In this document: piece by piece, positions 6,763 through 14,345 of the stretch
Layout of the letters: every line of letters begins with the position of its first letter
How positions within the stretch are numbered: position 1 is the stretch's first letter
Assembly: GCA_027031145.1 (NCBI GenBank)
Contig: JALVEG010000555.1
Coordinates: forward strand, 1 to 22,062
Length of the DNA: 22,062 nucleotides
Source: Saprospiraceae bacterium
GTDB lineage: Bacteria > Bacteroidota > Bacteroidia > Chitinophagales > Saprospiraceae
Reading direction: 5' to 3'
The notes under the pieces: model-generated
Database searches by the model: none
Seen by the model: the letters and a program-made list of their open reading frames with translations, nothing else
Told to the model about the DNA's origin: nothing
Made by a program: the position numbers and the translations under genes

Positions 6763-7284
6763 ATGATTCATTGGACAGGAAAGGGATATAAACCTTTCTT
6801 AGTAATTATAGCGACATTTTTGATATTATCAACTTTTACTCCAAAAAGTTGGCGTGAATATATTTTTATAATTTCATTAATCGTTGGTTCTAAATATAGT
6901 TGGGAAAAAGGCAAAGAATGGAATAAAAAAAGAATAAAAATTACATATGAAAATGATATAGAACAAGAAATTTCTTATAAAGAGAATCATAGTTTTTATT
7001 GGATTAAAACACAATATTGGGGATATATATTTTGGGGGATGGCTGTTATTAAACTTGGTAAAATATCTATTTGGCAATCAGTTGTATTTGCCTCTATTTC
7101 TATTTTGTATTTTGGAATTAAGTACTTTAATATAAATCTTCCAGTTTTAATTCTCAATTTATTATATCCTGAAATTGAGGATAGTAACAGAAAGAATAAA
7201 GATGAAGCTGATTTTGAAAGAAGAAGAAAGAGATATGAAAAAAGATATAGTAAAACAAGAAAAAAGAAGAAATACGATATGTAA
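6763..7284 (+). CDS. Small multi-pass membrane protein with basic tail, unknown
   Basis: The 173-residue product begins 16 nt after the RhuM-like remnant. Hydrophobic segments lie at about 12-28, 32-46 and 84-125 (the last probably two passes). They are followed by a highly charged C-terminus rich in Arg/Lys/Glu (about 142-173, ending KKKKYDM) that should be cytoplasmic. I do not recognise the family. Base use is like the rest of the island. The sequence after its stop remains open in the same frame for 22 codons (TAA at about 7349), ending ...NTHPPYL, of unclear meaning. It is the last gene before the core acetoacetyl-CoA synthetase. Confidence 0.6.
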   Translation: MIHWTGKGYKPFLVIIATFLILSTFTPKSWREYIFIISLIVGSKYSWEKGKEWNKKRIKITYENDIEQEISYKENHSFYWIKTQYWGYIFWGMAVIKLGKISIWQSVVFASISILYFGIKYFNINLPVLILNLLYPEIEDSNRKNKDEADFERRRKRYEKRYSKTRKKKKYDM

Positions 7285-7415
7285 CAGATAAGCACTCCTA
7301 CTGCAGATAAGCAAAGTATGAATGCGTTGTTGACTAATCCTAACACCCATCCACCATATCTATAAGGAATATAGTGATTTAATAAACTCCTTTTTAACCT
7401 ATGTTTTTTTTTGGA

Positions 7416-9386
7416 TTACCCCTTCAACCTCTCCTTAAACTCAATAAAAAAGTCTATACTCTCAGGATTTCTCATGGAATCAATATTTATCGCCTTTTTA
7501 ATATCAAATCCCAATAAGATTTTTTTTACCGGAGCTTCCATTTTTTTGCCGCTGATCGTATAAGGCAAATCATTAACAGTTATTATCTCATCAGGTACAT
7601 GCCTTGGAGTGTATTCCTGACGTAGTGTATTTTTTATCTTTCTGATGATATCGTCATTCAATTTATATCCTTCATTCATAACCACAAACAACGGCATATA
7701 ATGTCTTCCTCCTTCGAGTTCAAGATTGACGATCAGGCTGTCTTTCACTTCTTTTACCATATCCACAGCCCTGTAAATTTCGGCAGTACCTATTCTGATA
7801 CCCTGTCTGTTTAACGTGGCATCAGACCTGCCTAAAATTATCAGTCCCTTAGTCACACTATTGATCTTTATCCAGTCTCCATGCCTCCATACTCCGGGAT
7901 AGTAAGTGAAATAACTTTCCTTGAATCTCTTAAAGTCTTTGTCATTCCAAAAATAAATAGGCATCGATGGCATAGGTTTGGTAATCACCATCTCACCTAC
8001 CTCATCATATATTGCCTTGCCTGCTTCATCAAAAGCATAAACGGCAGCTCCTAAAGCCCTGCACTGAATTTCGCCTTCCCTTACCGCCCAAAGCGGATTT
8101 CCTCCTACAAATGCAGTACACACATCCGTACCTCCCGACATAGAAGCAAGCCATACATCCTGCTTGACATGATCATATATCCAGTCAAAACCCTCAGGAG
8201 GCAATGGCGCCCCGGTGGAACTGATTGAACGCAACATCGACAGATCATAATCTTCTTTTGGATTGATTCCTGCTTTCATACATGCAACAATGAAAGGAGC
8301 ACTTGTTCCGAAATGATTGATCCGGGCTTTTTCTGTAAATGCCCAAAGTTTATTGATATCCGGATATGCAGGCGATCCTTCATACAAAACTACTGTCGCT
8401 CCCATCAGAAATGATGCCTGAACAAAATTCCACATCATCCAACCTGTTGTGGAATACCAGAAAAATCTTTCTCCCGGGTGTACATCATTGTGAAATGCCA
8501 GATATTTGTAATGTTCCATCAAAACCCCTCCCACAGAATGAGTGATCGGTTTTGGAAGTCCCGTAGTTCCCGATGAATAAAGAACCCATACCGGATGTTC
8601 AAATTCAACTTCTTCAAATATCAGTTCAGCATCCTGATCTTTCAAACAATCATGAAAATCAACATAATCTTCAAATACAACATTTTTTTCAGTTTCCCCG
8701 ATGTAGTCAAGCAATATCAATTTTTCCAATGAAGGCAGATTATCATAAATGTTTTTTACCACATCCGTTTTATCATACCTTTTACTATTATATGTATAAC
8801 CGTCAACAGCTATCAGTACTTTAGGTTCGATCTGGGCAAATCTGTCCACGACACTATCCACTCCGAAATCAGGTGAAGTACTTGACCATATCGCCCCGAT
8901 ACTGTTCACAGCCAAAAATGCTATAGTAGCTTCGGGTACATTAGGCAAAAATGCTACTACCCTGTCGCCTTTTTCAATTCCGATAGATCTGAGATATGAA
9001 GCAAAACTCGCAACTTTCTGTTTAAGCTCCGCCCAGGATATTTCTAAATATTTATCCGTCTCATTTCCAAAAATAATAGCCGGAAAATCCTCATTGGCAT
9101 TGCGAAAAACATGTTGGGCATAATTCAAAGAGATGCCTTTGAACCATTCGATCTGCGGCATTTCCTCACCGTGAGTCACATACTGATATTCACCGGAATA
9201 ATCAATACTGAAATATTCCAGCAATATTTCCCAAAAATCACGGTATTCATTTACAGACCATTCCCATAATTCGTTATAACCGGCAAAATCCAATCCTTTT
9301 TCCTCTTTCAACCATTTTATAAAATGAAAAATATGAGAATTCTCAATAAATTCATCCGAAGGTTGCCAAAGTATTTTAGGATTCAT
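7416..9386 (-). CDS. aacS: Acetoacetyl-CoA synthetase
   Basis: This 656-residue acyl-CoA synthetase of the ANL superfamily activates acetoacetate with ATP and CoA to acetoacetyl-CoA in the cytoplasm, linking ketone-body use to central metabolism or lipid synthesis. An acetyl-CoA synthetase-type N-terminal domain (about 35-95) is followed by the ATP-binding motif YSSGTTGLPKP (270-280), WYSTTGWMMWN, and the hinge-region LGRSDATLNRQGIRIG. Near the C-terminus, SGKKMEAP contains the catalytic Lys (about 614). The N-terminus (LWQPS near residue 6), length and the GTDVCTAFVGG stretch favour acetoacetyl- over acetyl-CoA synthetase. The gene follows ndk on the minus strand with a 158-nt gap holding an inverted repeat of the CTACTCAGG family. 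No terminator hairpin is obvious downstream. Confidence 0.92.
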   Translation of the reverse strand: MNPKILWQPSDEFIENSHIFHFIKWLKEEKGLDFAGYNELWEWSVNEYRDFWEILLEYFSIDYSGEYQYVTHGEEMPQIEWFKGISLNYAQHVFRNANEDFPAIIFGNETDKYLEISWAELKQKVASFASYLRSIGIEKGDRVVAFLPNVPEATIAFLAVNSIGAIWSSTSPDFGVDSVVDRFAQIEPKVLIAVDGYTYNSKRYDKTDVVKNIYDNLPSLEKLILLDYIGETEKNVVFEDYVDFHDCLKDQDAELIFEEVEFEHPVWVLYSSGTTGLPKPITHSVGGVLMEHYKYLAFHNDVHPGERFFWYSTTGWMMWNFVQASFLMGATVVLYEGSPAYPDINKLWAFTEKARINHFGTSAPFIVACMKAGINPKEDYDLSMLRSISSTGAPLPPEGFDWIYDHVKQDVWLASMSGGTDVCTAFVGGNPLWAVREGEIQCRALGAAVYAFDEAGKAIYDEVGEMVITKPMPSMPIYFWNDKDFKRFKESYFTYYPGVWRHGDWIKINSVTKGLIILGRSDATLNRQGIRIGTAEIYRAVDMVKEVKDSLIVNLELEGGRHYMPLFVVMNEGYKLNDDIIRKIKNTLRQEYTPRHVPDEIITVNDLPYTISGKKMEAPVKKILLGFDIKKAINIDSMRNPESIDFFIEFKERLKG

Positions 9387-9415
9387 TTTTTTATATTTAT
9401 TAGGTTTTTAACACA

Positions 9416-9472
9416 GTATCTACTCAGGTAGAATCATTTTGTCTAATAAAAACTCTTTTCCTGAGTAGACAC
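9416..9472 (-). repeat. CTACTCAGG inverted repeat, copy 1 (upstream of aacS)
   Basis: The arms at 9416-9428 and 9460-9472 are complementary over 13 positions with one G-U-type mismatch; the core CTACTCAGG/CCTGAGTAG is perfect. The left arm is followed by TAGAATCATTTTG, shared with copies 4 and 5. It sits 29 nt upstream of the aacS start. Confidence 0.8.
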
Positions 9473-9544
9473 AGCTATATTTTTTGTAATCGCTCAGATT
9501 ATTCGACTTTAATTAATAGTTGCGAATTATCAACTATCAACCGC

Positions 9545-9967
9545 CTAATCAAACATCTCAGTCCCTGCAAAATGAAAATTGCCTTCTATCTTAGCATTTT
9601 CATCTGAATCGGCACCGTGTACAGCATTTTCTCCCAAGCTTTTTGCAAACAATTTTCTTATAGTACCGGGAGCAGCTTCAGCAGGATTGGTAGCTCCGAT
9701 CAGTTTTCTGAAATCTTCAACAGCATTATCTTTTTCCAAAATAGCTGCCACGATTGGTCCTGATGACATAAACTCTACCAATTCTCCGTAAAAAGGTCTT
9801 TCTTTATGTACCTCATAAAATTTTCCTGCCATTTCAGGGGAAAGTTTGGTGTATTTCATAGCTATTATTTTGAATCCTGCATCATTCATCATTTTCAAAA
9901 TAGCTCCAATATGTCCCGCTTTAACCGCATCGGGCTTTATCATTGTAAAAGTTCTGTTTCCAGCCAT
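9545..9967 (-). CDS. ndk: Nucleoside diphosphate kinase
   Basis: The 140-residue protein is a standard NDP kinase, transferring the gamma-phosphate of ATP to NDPs through a phosphohistidine. Visible hallmarks are TMIKPDAV near the N-terminus, the [16 protein letters not shown] segment (about 56-71) with the Kpn-loop region, and the active-site context [12 protein letters not shown] (about 113-124), whose His is phosphorylated. The length is typical. The start ATG lies 24 nt from an inverted repeat of the CTACTCAGG family. It is transcribed away from the LysE-type gene and probably alone, with aacS 158 nt downstream on the same strand. Confidence 0.97.
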   Translation of the reverse strand: MAGNRTFTMIKPDAVKAGHIGAILKMMNDAGFKIIAMKYTKLSPEMAGKFYEVHKERPFYGELVEFMSSGPIVAAILEKDNAVEDFRKLIGATNPAEAAPGTIRKLFAKSLGENAVHGADSDENAKIEGNFHFAGTEMFD

Positions 9968-9991
9968 AATTTAATTTTTTTTCGATTCTAA

Positions 9992-10049
9992 GTATCTAAT
10001 CAGGTAGAATTATTTTTCCTTAAAAAAAACACTATACCTGATTAGACGC
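9992..10049 (-). repeat. CTACTCAGG inverted repeat, copy 2 (upstream of ndk)
   Basis: Arms TCTAATCAGGT (9995-10005) and ACCTGATTAGA (10036-10046) pair perfectly over 11 bp. Relative to the other copies the C in CTACTC has become A, and the opposite G has become T, a compensated change. The left arm is followed by AGAATTATTTTT. It lies 24 nt upstream of the ndk start. Confidence 0.8.
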
Positions 10050-10127
10050 AATTATTAAATAATCCTGCAAAGGTAATAAAAAAAGAAATAAGATTTCTGA
10101 AATAATATTTCAAATTAATTAAAATTG

Positions 10128-10135
10128 TATATTTG
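10128..10135 (+). promoter_or_regulatory. -7 element of the LysE-family gene
   Basis: TATATTTG matches TAnnTTTG and lies 22 nt before the ATG. No clear TTG is seen at the -33 distance. Confidence 0.4.
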
Positions 10136-10157
10136 TTAATATCATAATTCAATTTTT

Positions 10158-10766
10158 ATGAATAGTGAAATGATAATAGCGTTTATCGGTTCTTCAATCC
10201 TCCTGACTTTGATGCCGGGACCTGACAATACTTATGTTCTGTTGGAAAGTGTAACGGGCGGGGTCAGAAGAGGAATTGCTATCGCCTCCGGCTTGGTAAC
10301 AGGGATCATTTTTCACACTATTTTGGTTGCCACGGGAGTTGCATATTTGATATCTCATTCAGATATTGCATACAATTCGATAAAATATTTTGGTGCCGCT
10401 TATCTTTTATACCTTGCTTATCTGGCTTACAGGGAAACAAAACCTGATCTTTCGGAGGCAGATAAAAAAACAAAATATTCCAAACTTTATCTTAAAGGAT
10501 TGGTTATGAATATTTCCAATCCCAAAGTATTGCTATTTTTCATAGCTTATCTTCCTCAGTTTATAACCAAAGACGGTATTGATATCAAATACCAGATATT
10601 TATATTGGGAATGATATTTCTTGTTCAGGCATATATCATTATGTCCTCCATAGCTATTATGTCAGGAAAATTAAAAGCATTTATCAAAAATGAAAATTTC
10701 TGGAAATATGTGAAATACATTAAAATAGTTGTACTGGTTGCACTTGCGGTATTCATAATATTATAA
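10158..10766 (+). CDS. LysE/RhtB-family amino-acid exporter
   Basis: The 202-residue integral membrane protein has the family opening MPGPDNTYVLLESVTGGVRRG (about 19-39), with conserved PGP and G-x-R-x-G, and about six hydrophobic segments. The second signature, MNISNPKVLLFFIAYLPQF (about 117-135), carries the conserved N-P. Family members export amino acids or related metabolites from the cytoplasm using the proton gradient; the substrate cannot be told from sequence. The length is typical and the frame intact. It is divergent from ndk and followed by a large inverted-repeat structure, so it is probably monocistronic. Confidence 0.93.
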   Translation: MNSEMIIAFIGSSILLTLMPGPDNTYVLLESVTGGVRRGIAIASGLVTGIIFHTILVATGVAYLISHSDIAYNSIKYFGAAYLLYLAYLAYRETKPDLSEADKKTKYSKLYLKGLVMNISNPKVLLFFIAYLPQFITKDGIDIKYQIFILGMIFLVQAYIIMSSIAIMSGKLKAFIKNENFWKYVKYIKIVVLVALAVFIIL

Positions 10767-10800
10767 AGGAAAAGAAGAGTAGGAATCTATAAAAAATTAA

Positions 10801-10997
10801 TGTAACTACTCAGGTCAAATATTTAGTATAGGCGAAATTTAAAATATTGAAACATTGTATTTGCATAATAATATTTTCAAAACTTTCTATTTAGAACCCT
10901 TTCTTATTTCCCTTAAAAGGGAAAGGATAATTGAGAAAATATTATTATGCTTTCAACTCTCATATAATCAATAAATTAAACCACCTGAGTAGTTACA
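10801..10997. repeat. CTACTCAGG inverted repeat, copy 3, with nested hairpins
   Basis: The outer arms TGTAACTACTCAGGT (10801-10815) and ACCTGAGTAGTTACA (10983-10997) are perfectly complementary over 15 bp. Inside lies a second perfect 16-bp pair, GCATAATAATATTTTC (10863-10878) with GAAAATATTATTATGC (10935-10950), and within that an 8-bp pair TTTCCCTT/AAGGGAAA (10907-10914/10917-10924). Unlike the other copies it lacks AGAATCATTTT after the left arm. It lies downstream of the LysE-type gene; an open frame at 10931-11167 runs through it and is not credible as a gene. Confidence 0.8.
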
Positions 10998-11135
10998 AAT
11001 TAATTATCAAAAATGGAATTATTCCAAAAACATCTTTGTTAGTTCATATATGCATAATTATTTTCTCATCAAATATAAAAATCAGTGCTTATAATGAAAA
11101 CATACAAAGAAATAGCCATGGAATTTGCAAAAGCC

Positions 11136-11302
11136 TAGTGCTCCAAGAATTAAATATATCCCCATAATAACCGATGCTATTTTTCTCTGAATCTAGGAGC
11201 TCAAATAGGAGTTATGCCGTAGTATAATGACTGTTTGAGCAACGAAGAGTCAGGGAAAAAGAGCGAGTTTATATGAGGAGTTATTTTGTTCTTGGAGCAC
11301 TA
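11136..11302. mobile_element. MITE-like element 1 with 14-bp terminal inverted repeats
   Basis: It is bounded by TAGTGCTCCAAGAA (11136-11149) and TTCTTGGAGCACTA (11289-11302), a perfect 14-bp inverted repeat. TA at each end is compatible with a TA target duplication. The interior shares long blocks with element 2 (AGGAGTTATGCC, TGACTGTTTGA, AACGAAGAGTC, AAAAAGAGC). TGACT/AGTCA (11228-11232/11248-11252) can form an inner stem. No ORF of transposase size is present. Confidence 0.75.
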
Positions 11303-11466
11303 GTGCATCAGGAATTAAATAAATTCAGTATAGATCGCAGAAATTTTTGTCAGAATCAAGGCAATCAAACAGGAGTTATGCCAGAGTATAGTGACTGTTT
11401 GATAAACGAAGAGTCTGGCAAAAAGAGCAAGATATTTACTGAAGGGATTTAGTTCCTGATGCACTA
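11301..11466. mobile_element. MITE-like element 2 with 14-bp terminal inverted repeats
   Basis: Arms TAGTGCATCAGGAA (11301-11314) and TTCCTGATGCACTA (11453-11466) are perfectly complementary. Relative to element 1 three arm positions differ, and all three are matched by changes in the opposite arm. Inside, GCCAGA pairs with TCTGGC around the shared TGACTGTTTGA core. Elements 1 and 2 share the TA at 11301-11302, giving a TA-element-TA-element-TA arrangement. Confidence 0.75.
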
Positions 11467-11921
11467 AAATAATAAAGATTCCAAATATATCGAACCCTTA
11501 TTAAAAGATGATTTTCGTTATTCTTCACAATGGGTACTTACCGATATTGAAAACAAAAAAGATTTTTTAAAGTATTTTGATGGTAAATTAAAAACTATAA
11601 AACAAACAAAAGCAATTGTATTTGCAGAAGTAGGAGAATACAACAATAAATATTATCTGGTTATTTCACAGATCATAAACGGAAAAATCAATAAAGTAAC
11701 ACTATCTATCAATGTCGAAGAAGGAAAGATCAAAAGTGCAAATACGGGTTTGTTCCCGGCTCCCGGGAAGATAAAGACCCTATGGGTAAAATCCAGGTAA
11801 GATATTTTGATCTCTATATTGATAATGATACCAGTATTTGCAATATCATTTTTAAAACTCTTATATGTATTTTCCTTTTTTAGCATTTATTTCATTTAAT
11901 AAATAAAAATAAACAAAAAGT

Positions 11922-11952
11922 TTTGTTTATTAAATAATGAGTATTATCTTTG
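11922..11952 (+). promoter_or_regulatory. Promoter of the tRNA operon
   Basis: TTTG (11922-11925), a 19-nt spacer and TATCTTTG (11945-11952) match the Bacteroidota consensus perfectly. The -33 box lies in the right arm of an 11-bp inverted repeat (AATAAACAAAA/TTTTGTTTATT, 11908-11918/11921-11931), possibly the terminator of the preceding broken gene. Confidence 0.8.
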
Positions 11953-12004
11953 CAGTCGCTTTTGAAAAAACCTGTGAAGACAAGGAGCTTTTTCAATTAA
12001 ACCC

Positions 12005-12096
12005 GGTGAGGTGGGTGAGCGGCTGAAACCACCGGTTTGCTAAACCGGCGTACGGGTAACTCTGTACCGCGGGTTCGAATCCCGCCCTCACCGCCA
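12005..12096 (+). tRNA. tRNA-Ser (GCT)
   Basis: Acceptor arms GGTGAGG (12005-12011) and CCTCACC (12086-12092) pair, followed by discriminator G and an encoded CCA. The anticodon stem CCGGT/ACCGG encloses loop TTGCTAA with anticodon GCT (12039-12041). A long variable arm (GTACGGGTAACTCTGTAC) marks a class II tRNA, and the T arm CGGGTTCGAATCCCG is canonical. Confidence 0.97.
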
Positions 12097-12140
12097 TGTA
12101 TATATTTATTTATAAAATTTATATATACACAATTCTTTAA

Positions 12141-12215
12141 CGGGGTATAGCGCAGTCCGGTTAGCGCACCTGCTTTGGGAGCAGGGGGTCGTAGGTTCGA
12201 ATCCTACTACCCCGA
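12141..12215 (+). tRNA. tRNA-Pro (TGG)
   Basis: Acceptor arms CGGGGTA (12141-12147) and TACCCCG (12208-12214) pair, with discriminator A and no encoded CCA. The anticodon stem CCTGC/GCAGG encloses TTTGGGA, giving anticodon TGG. The T arm GTAGGTTCGAATCCTAC is canonical. It lies 44 nt after tRNA-Ser, in the same transcript. Confidence 0.97.
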
Positions 12216-12225
12216 CATGATTAAC

Positions 12226-12262
12226 AAAGAGTTATGAAATTATTTTCATAGCTCTTTTTTTA
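12226..12262 (+). terminator. Terminator of the tRNA operon
   Basis: AAAGAGTTATGAAA (12226-12239) pairs with TTTCATAGCTCTTT (12244-12257) with one wobble and a TTAT loop, followed by a T run to 12262. The remainder up to menC (12263-12464) shows nothing I can name. Confidence 0.8.
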
Positions 12263-12464
12263 ATGTGCATACAATTTGCATATAAAAAGGTAAATTGTAT
12301 TCATATTTTAAACATCAAAATTTCATAAACTCGGATTTATAAACTGAATTCGATTAATCCTTATTTGTAGCTTCAGATAATCAGTGATTTCAAAAAACAG
12401 ACACAACCAATAACATAAATCAATCTAACTCGGGTTTTATCTATTTTCGGTAATCTGAATCTTT

Positions 12465-13511
12465 TTAAAATGTTTCCCATTTTTTATCGGGATCATAGGA
12501 CAAGAACCCTTTGCTAACATACAAAGGAGAATCAAAATTATTTGTATAAAGTTGACCGGTTCCCAATCCATGAACGATATCTTTACCCAGGGTAACAGTC
12601 CATTGTGCTATTGCATTTAATCCTATATTTGACTCCAATGCTGATGTTACCCAATAGCCGATTCCCAATGATTTTGCAATATCAATCCATTCTTCAGATG
12701 CTTTCCAACCACCTGTCAATCCGGGCTTTAGAATAATATACTGAGGTCTTATTGATTCAAGAAGATATTTTTTTTGTTTTTCATCATTAATACCTATCAA
12801 TTCTTCATCCAATCCGACAGGCAACGGTGACAACTCACACAATTTAGCCATTTCCAATATTTGTCCCTGTTTTATGGGTTGCTCAATGCTATGCAGATCA
12901 TAATCTGAAAGGATTTTCAATTTTTCCAATGCATTAGCAGGTGTAAAAGCTCCGTTTGCATCTACACGAAGTTCAATATCATTTTTACTAAATTGTTTTC
13001 GTATATATTTCAGCAAAGATAATTCTTCTTCAAAATCAATCGCGCCTATTTTCATTTTTATACATTTCCATCCATCATTAATCTTTTCCTTTACTTGTTC
13101 AAACATAAATTGCTTTTCACCCATCCATATCAAACCATTTATCGGAATACTTAAATTCCCGCGAGTAAACTCAGAATCAAAAAGGATCTTTTCCTCTTTT
13201 GATAAATAATCCTTCTTCAACATTTCAATTCCAAATCTAATGGATGGAAAATCTTTTATATTCAAATCTATATCCAAACTTTGATATAAATTTACCCTGT
13301 CAATGATCTCTTTCAATTTCTTTTCATATCCGGGCTTATCATCAAAACTAAGTTTTGGCAACAATCCACATTCACCGGTTGATATTTTTCCAATATGATC
13401 ATCATCTTTTAATACAAAAAACCACGATGGTTTTTTAAGCATAATTCCCCTGGAGGTACCTGCAGGAAATTTAAAAATCAAGTCTCTTTTTATATATTTT
13501 AATTCCAACAA
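12465..13511 (-). CDS. menC: o-Succinylbenzoate synthase (MenC)
   Basis: This 348-residue enolase-superfamily protein most likely dehydrates SHCHC to o-succinylbenzoate in menaquinone biosynthesis. The substrate-loop region FPAGTSRG (about 15-22) is typical of MenC from this phylum. The barrel carries the complete set of catalytic and metal residues: KMK (K152, K154), D184 in RVDANG, E210 in SIEQP, D235 in GLDEE, and K262 in LKPG. The start is a TTG (13511), since the only nearby ATG is out of frame; a second TTG follows directly. No other men genes are in the window. A related dipeptide epimerase is the main alternative, but the N-terminus and the ESNIGLNAIAQW stretch favour MenC. Its upstream region contains a long inverted repeat. 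Confidence 0.9.
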   Translation of the reverse strand: MLELKYIKRDLIFKFPAGTSRGIMLKKPSWFFVLKDDDHIGKISTGECGLLPKLSFDDKPGYEKKLKEIIDRVNLYQSLDIDLNIKDFPSIRFGIEMLKKDYLSKEEKILFDSEFTRGNLSIPINGLIWMGEKQFMFEQVKEKINDGWKCIKMKIGAIDFEEELSLLKYIRKQFSKNDIELRVDANGAFTPANALEKLKILSDYDLHSIEQPIKQGQILEMAKLCELSPLPVGLDEELIGINDEKQKKYLLESIRPQYIILKPGLTGGWKASEEWIDIAKSLGIGYWVTSALESNIGLNAIAQWTVTLGKDIVHGLGTGQLYTNNFDSPLYVSKGFLSYDPDKKWETF

Positions 13512-13525
13512 TTTACCATATTTTT

Positions 13526-13689
13526 AATAACTACTCAGGTAGAATCATTTTGATTGAAAAACTCACTTTTTTCGCCATATTTCAGCTATTTTTTTTGACG
13601 TAGCTCCACTATGCCTTCAAAAAATAAGCTTCATCTGACAAAAAAATTGAAAATTTTCATTTCAAAAGCACCCTACCTGAGTAGTTATT
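13526..13689 (-). repeat. CTACTCAGG inverted repeat, copy 4 (upstream of menC)
   Basis: Arms at 13526-13542 and 13673-13689 (AATAACTACTCAGGTAG and its complement) pair perfectly over 17 bp around a 130-nt centre. The left arm is followed by AATCATTTTGATTG, as in copies 1 and 5. It begins 14 nt from the menC TTG start. The interior has no credible ORF. Confidence 0.85.
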
Positions 13690-13959
13690 GTTTTAATATT
13701 TCACAAAATAATCATTTTTTTTATTTAAAATATTAATTTTTCACCAACCTTTTTGAAAAAACAAGTGTCTTAAATAGTAAGAGTAATCTTAAAAGTTATT
13801 TGATATTAATTTATATTTTTTCACTAAATATATATATTTTTTATATTTTTCTTAACTCAGGGTTAAATAAAAACATCGTTTGTTTACCTGATTTTAGGTT
13901 ATTTTTTATATAAATTGATATATCAATAGAAAAAATATATGTTTTAATTATGTAAAAAC

Positions 13960-13990
13960 TTGATTTTAATCATTTTTTGTATTACTTTTG
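13960..13990 (+). promoter_or_regulatory. Promoter of the 48-codon ORF
   Basis: TTG (13960-13962), a 20-nt spacer and TACTTTTG (13983-13990) fit the phylum's consensus. The leader to the ATG at 14076 would be about 80 nt. The stretch from 13690 to here is AT-rich and otherwise featureless. Confidence 0.6.
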
Positions 13991-14075
13991 CATTTAATAT
14001 AAAGATGTTATTTTTTTTTGAAAAAAAAGTATATTTTTTGCAACATTTTTAAATTTAAAACGTCTATATAAGTAC

Positions 14076-14222
14076 ATGAACATTAAAAAAATTTATCCCA
14101 TGAGCAAAATTATTGAATTTTTTGTTAAAATATTGCATATTAAAGATGAATCCAAACGACTTTCTTCTGCTACCGGTTACAAAAGCAAAGAAGAAGAGTA
14201 TGAAAGTTGGCTTGGAGTATAG
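14076..14222 (+). CDS. Small protein, 48 residues, unknown
   Basis: An ATG at 14076 opens a 48-codon frame (a second ATG at 14100 gives 40 residues). The product has an amphipathic N-terminal stretch (SKIIEFFVKILHIKD) and a polar C-terminus ending in YKSKEEEYESWLGV. No family is recognised. The case for a real gene rests on its own promoter (13960-13990), a strong terminator starting 15 nt after the stop, and a surrounding 800-nt gap otherwise without genes. It stands between menC and the RluA-type gene, both on the opposite strand. Confidence 0.55.
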   Translation: MNIKKIYPMSKIIEFFVKILHIKDESKRLSSATGYKSKEEEYESWLGV

Positions 14223-14236
14223 TGCAATTTTGATCG

Positions 14237-14260
14237 CTGAAATCTGATTTCAGTTTTTTT
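14237..14260 (+). terminator. Intrinsic terminator after the 48-codon ORF
   Basis: CTGAAAT (14237-14243) and ATTTCAG (14247-14253) form a perfect 7-bp stem with a 3-nt loop, followed directly by seven Ts. Confidence 0.75.
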
Positions 14261-14345
14261 ACCCTGTGACATTGTCATAGAAGGTACTCATATGTCTTGT
14301 CATATTTAAAATAGTATTAATATTTCCATATTAATCTATTTTTTT

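Larger units (their letters stand above)
11094..11800 (+). pseudogene. SnoaL/NTF2-like gene split by two inserted elements
   Basis: Two coding pieces flank the tandem elements. The 5' piece (11094-11135) reads MKTYKEIAMEFAKA, a typical helix-1 start of SnoaL/NTF2-like proteins. The 3' piece (11468-11800) continues as NNKDSKYIEPLLKDDF, then YSSQWVLTDIENKKDFLKYF and KLKTIKQTKAIVFAEVGEY, ending in TAA at 11798-11800. Together they make a ~125-residue small ligand-binding or enzyme-like fold. Each piece hits a stop inside or at the edge of the elements. The two frames are in phase if the elements plus one TA are removed, but the junction codon would then be TAA, so a further small change must have occurred. 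The 3' piece has no start of its own. The call is confident for the 3' piece and good for the joining. Confidence 0.7.

Noticed and set aside
8573..8824. 83-codon ORF opposite the acetoacetyl-CoA synthetase gene
   Set aside because: It is a shadow frame of a firmly identified gene and has no recognisable features.
10931..11167. 78-codon plus-strand ORF downstream of the LysE-type gene
   Set aside because: It starts inside the nested inverted repeat and ends in the inserted element, in a different frame from the NTF2-like gene start at 11094; it has no protein-like composition.
11653..11886. 77-codon minus-strand ORF
   Set aside because: It is antisense to the well-supported NTF2-like coding piece, which has clear family sequence.
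12094..12217. Encoded CCA in tRNA-Ser but not in tRNA-Pro as an anomaly
   Set aside because: Mixed encoding of CCA is common in bacteria with a CCA-adding enzyme, so it is not notable by itself.
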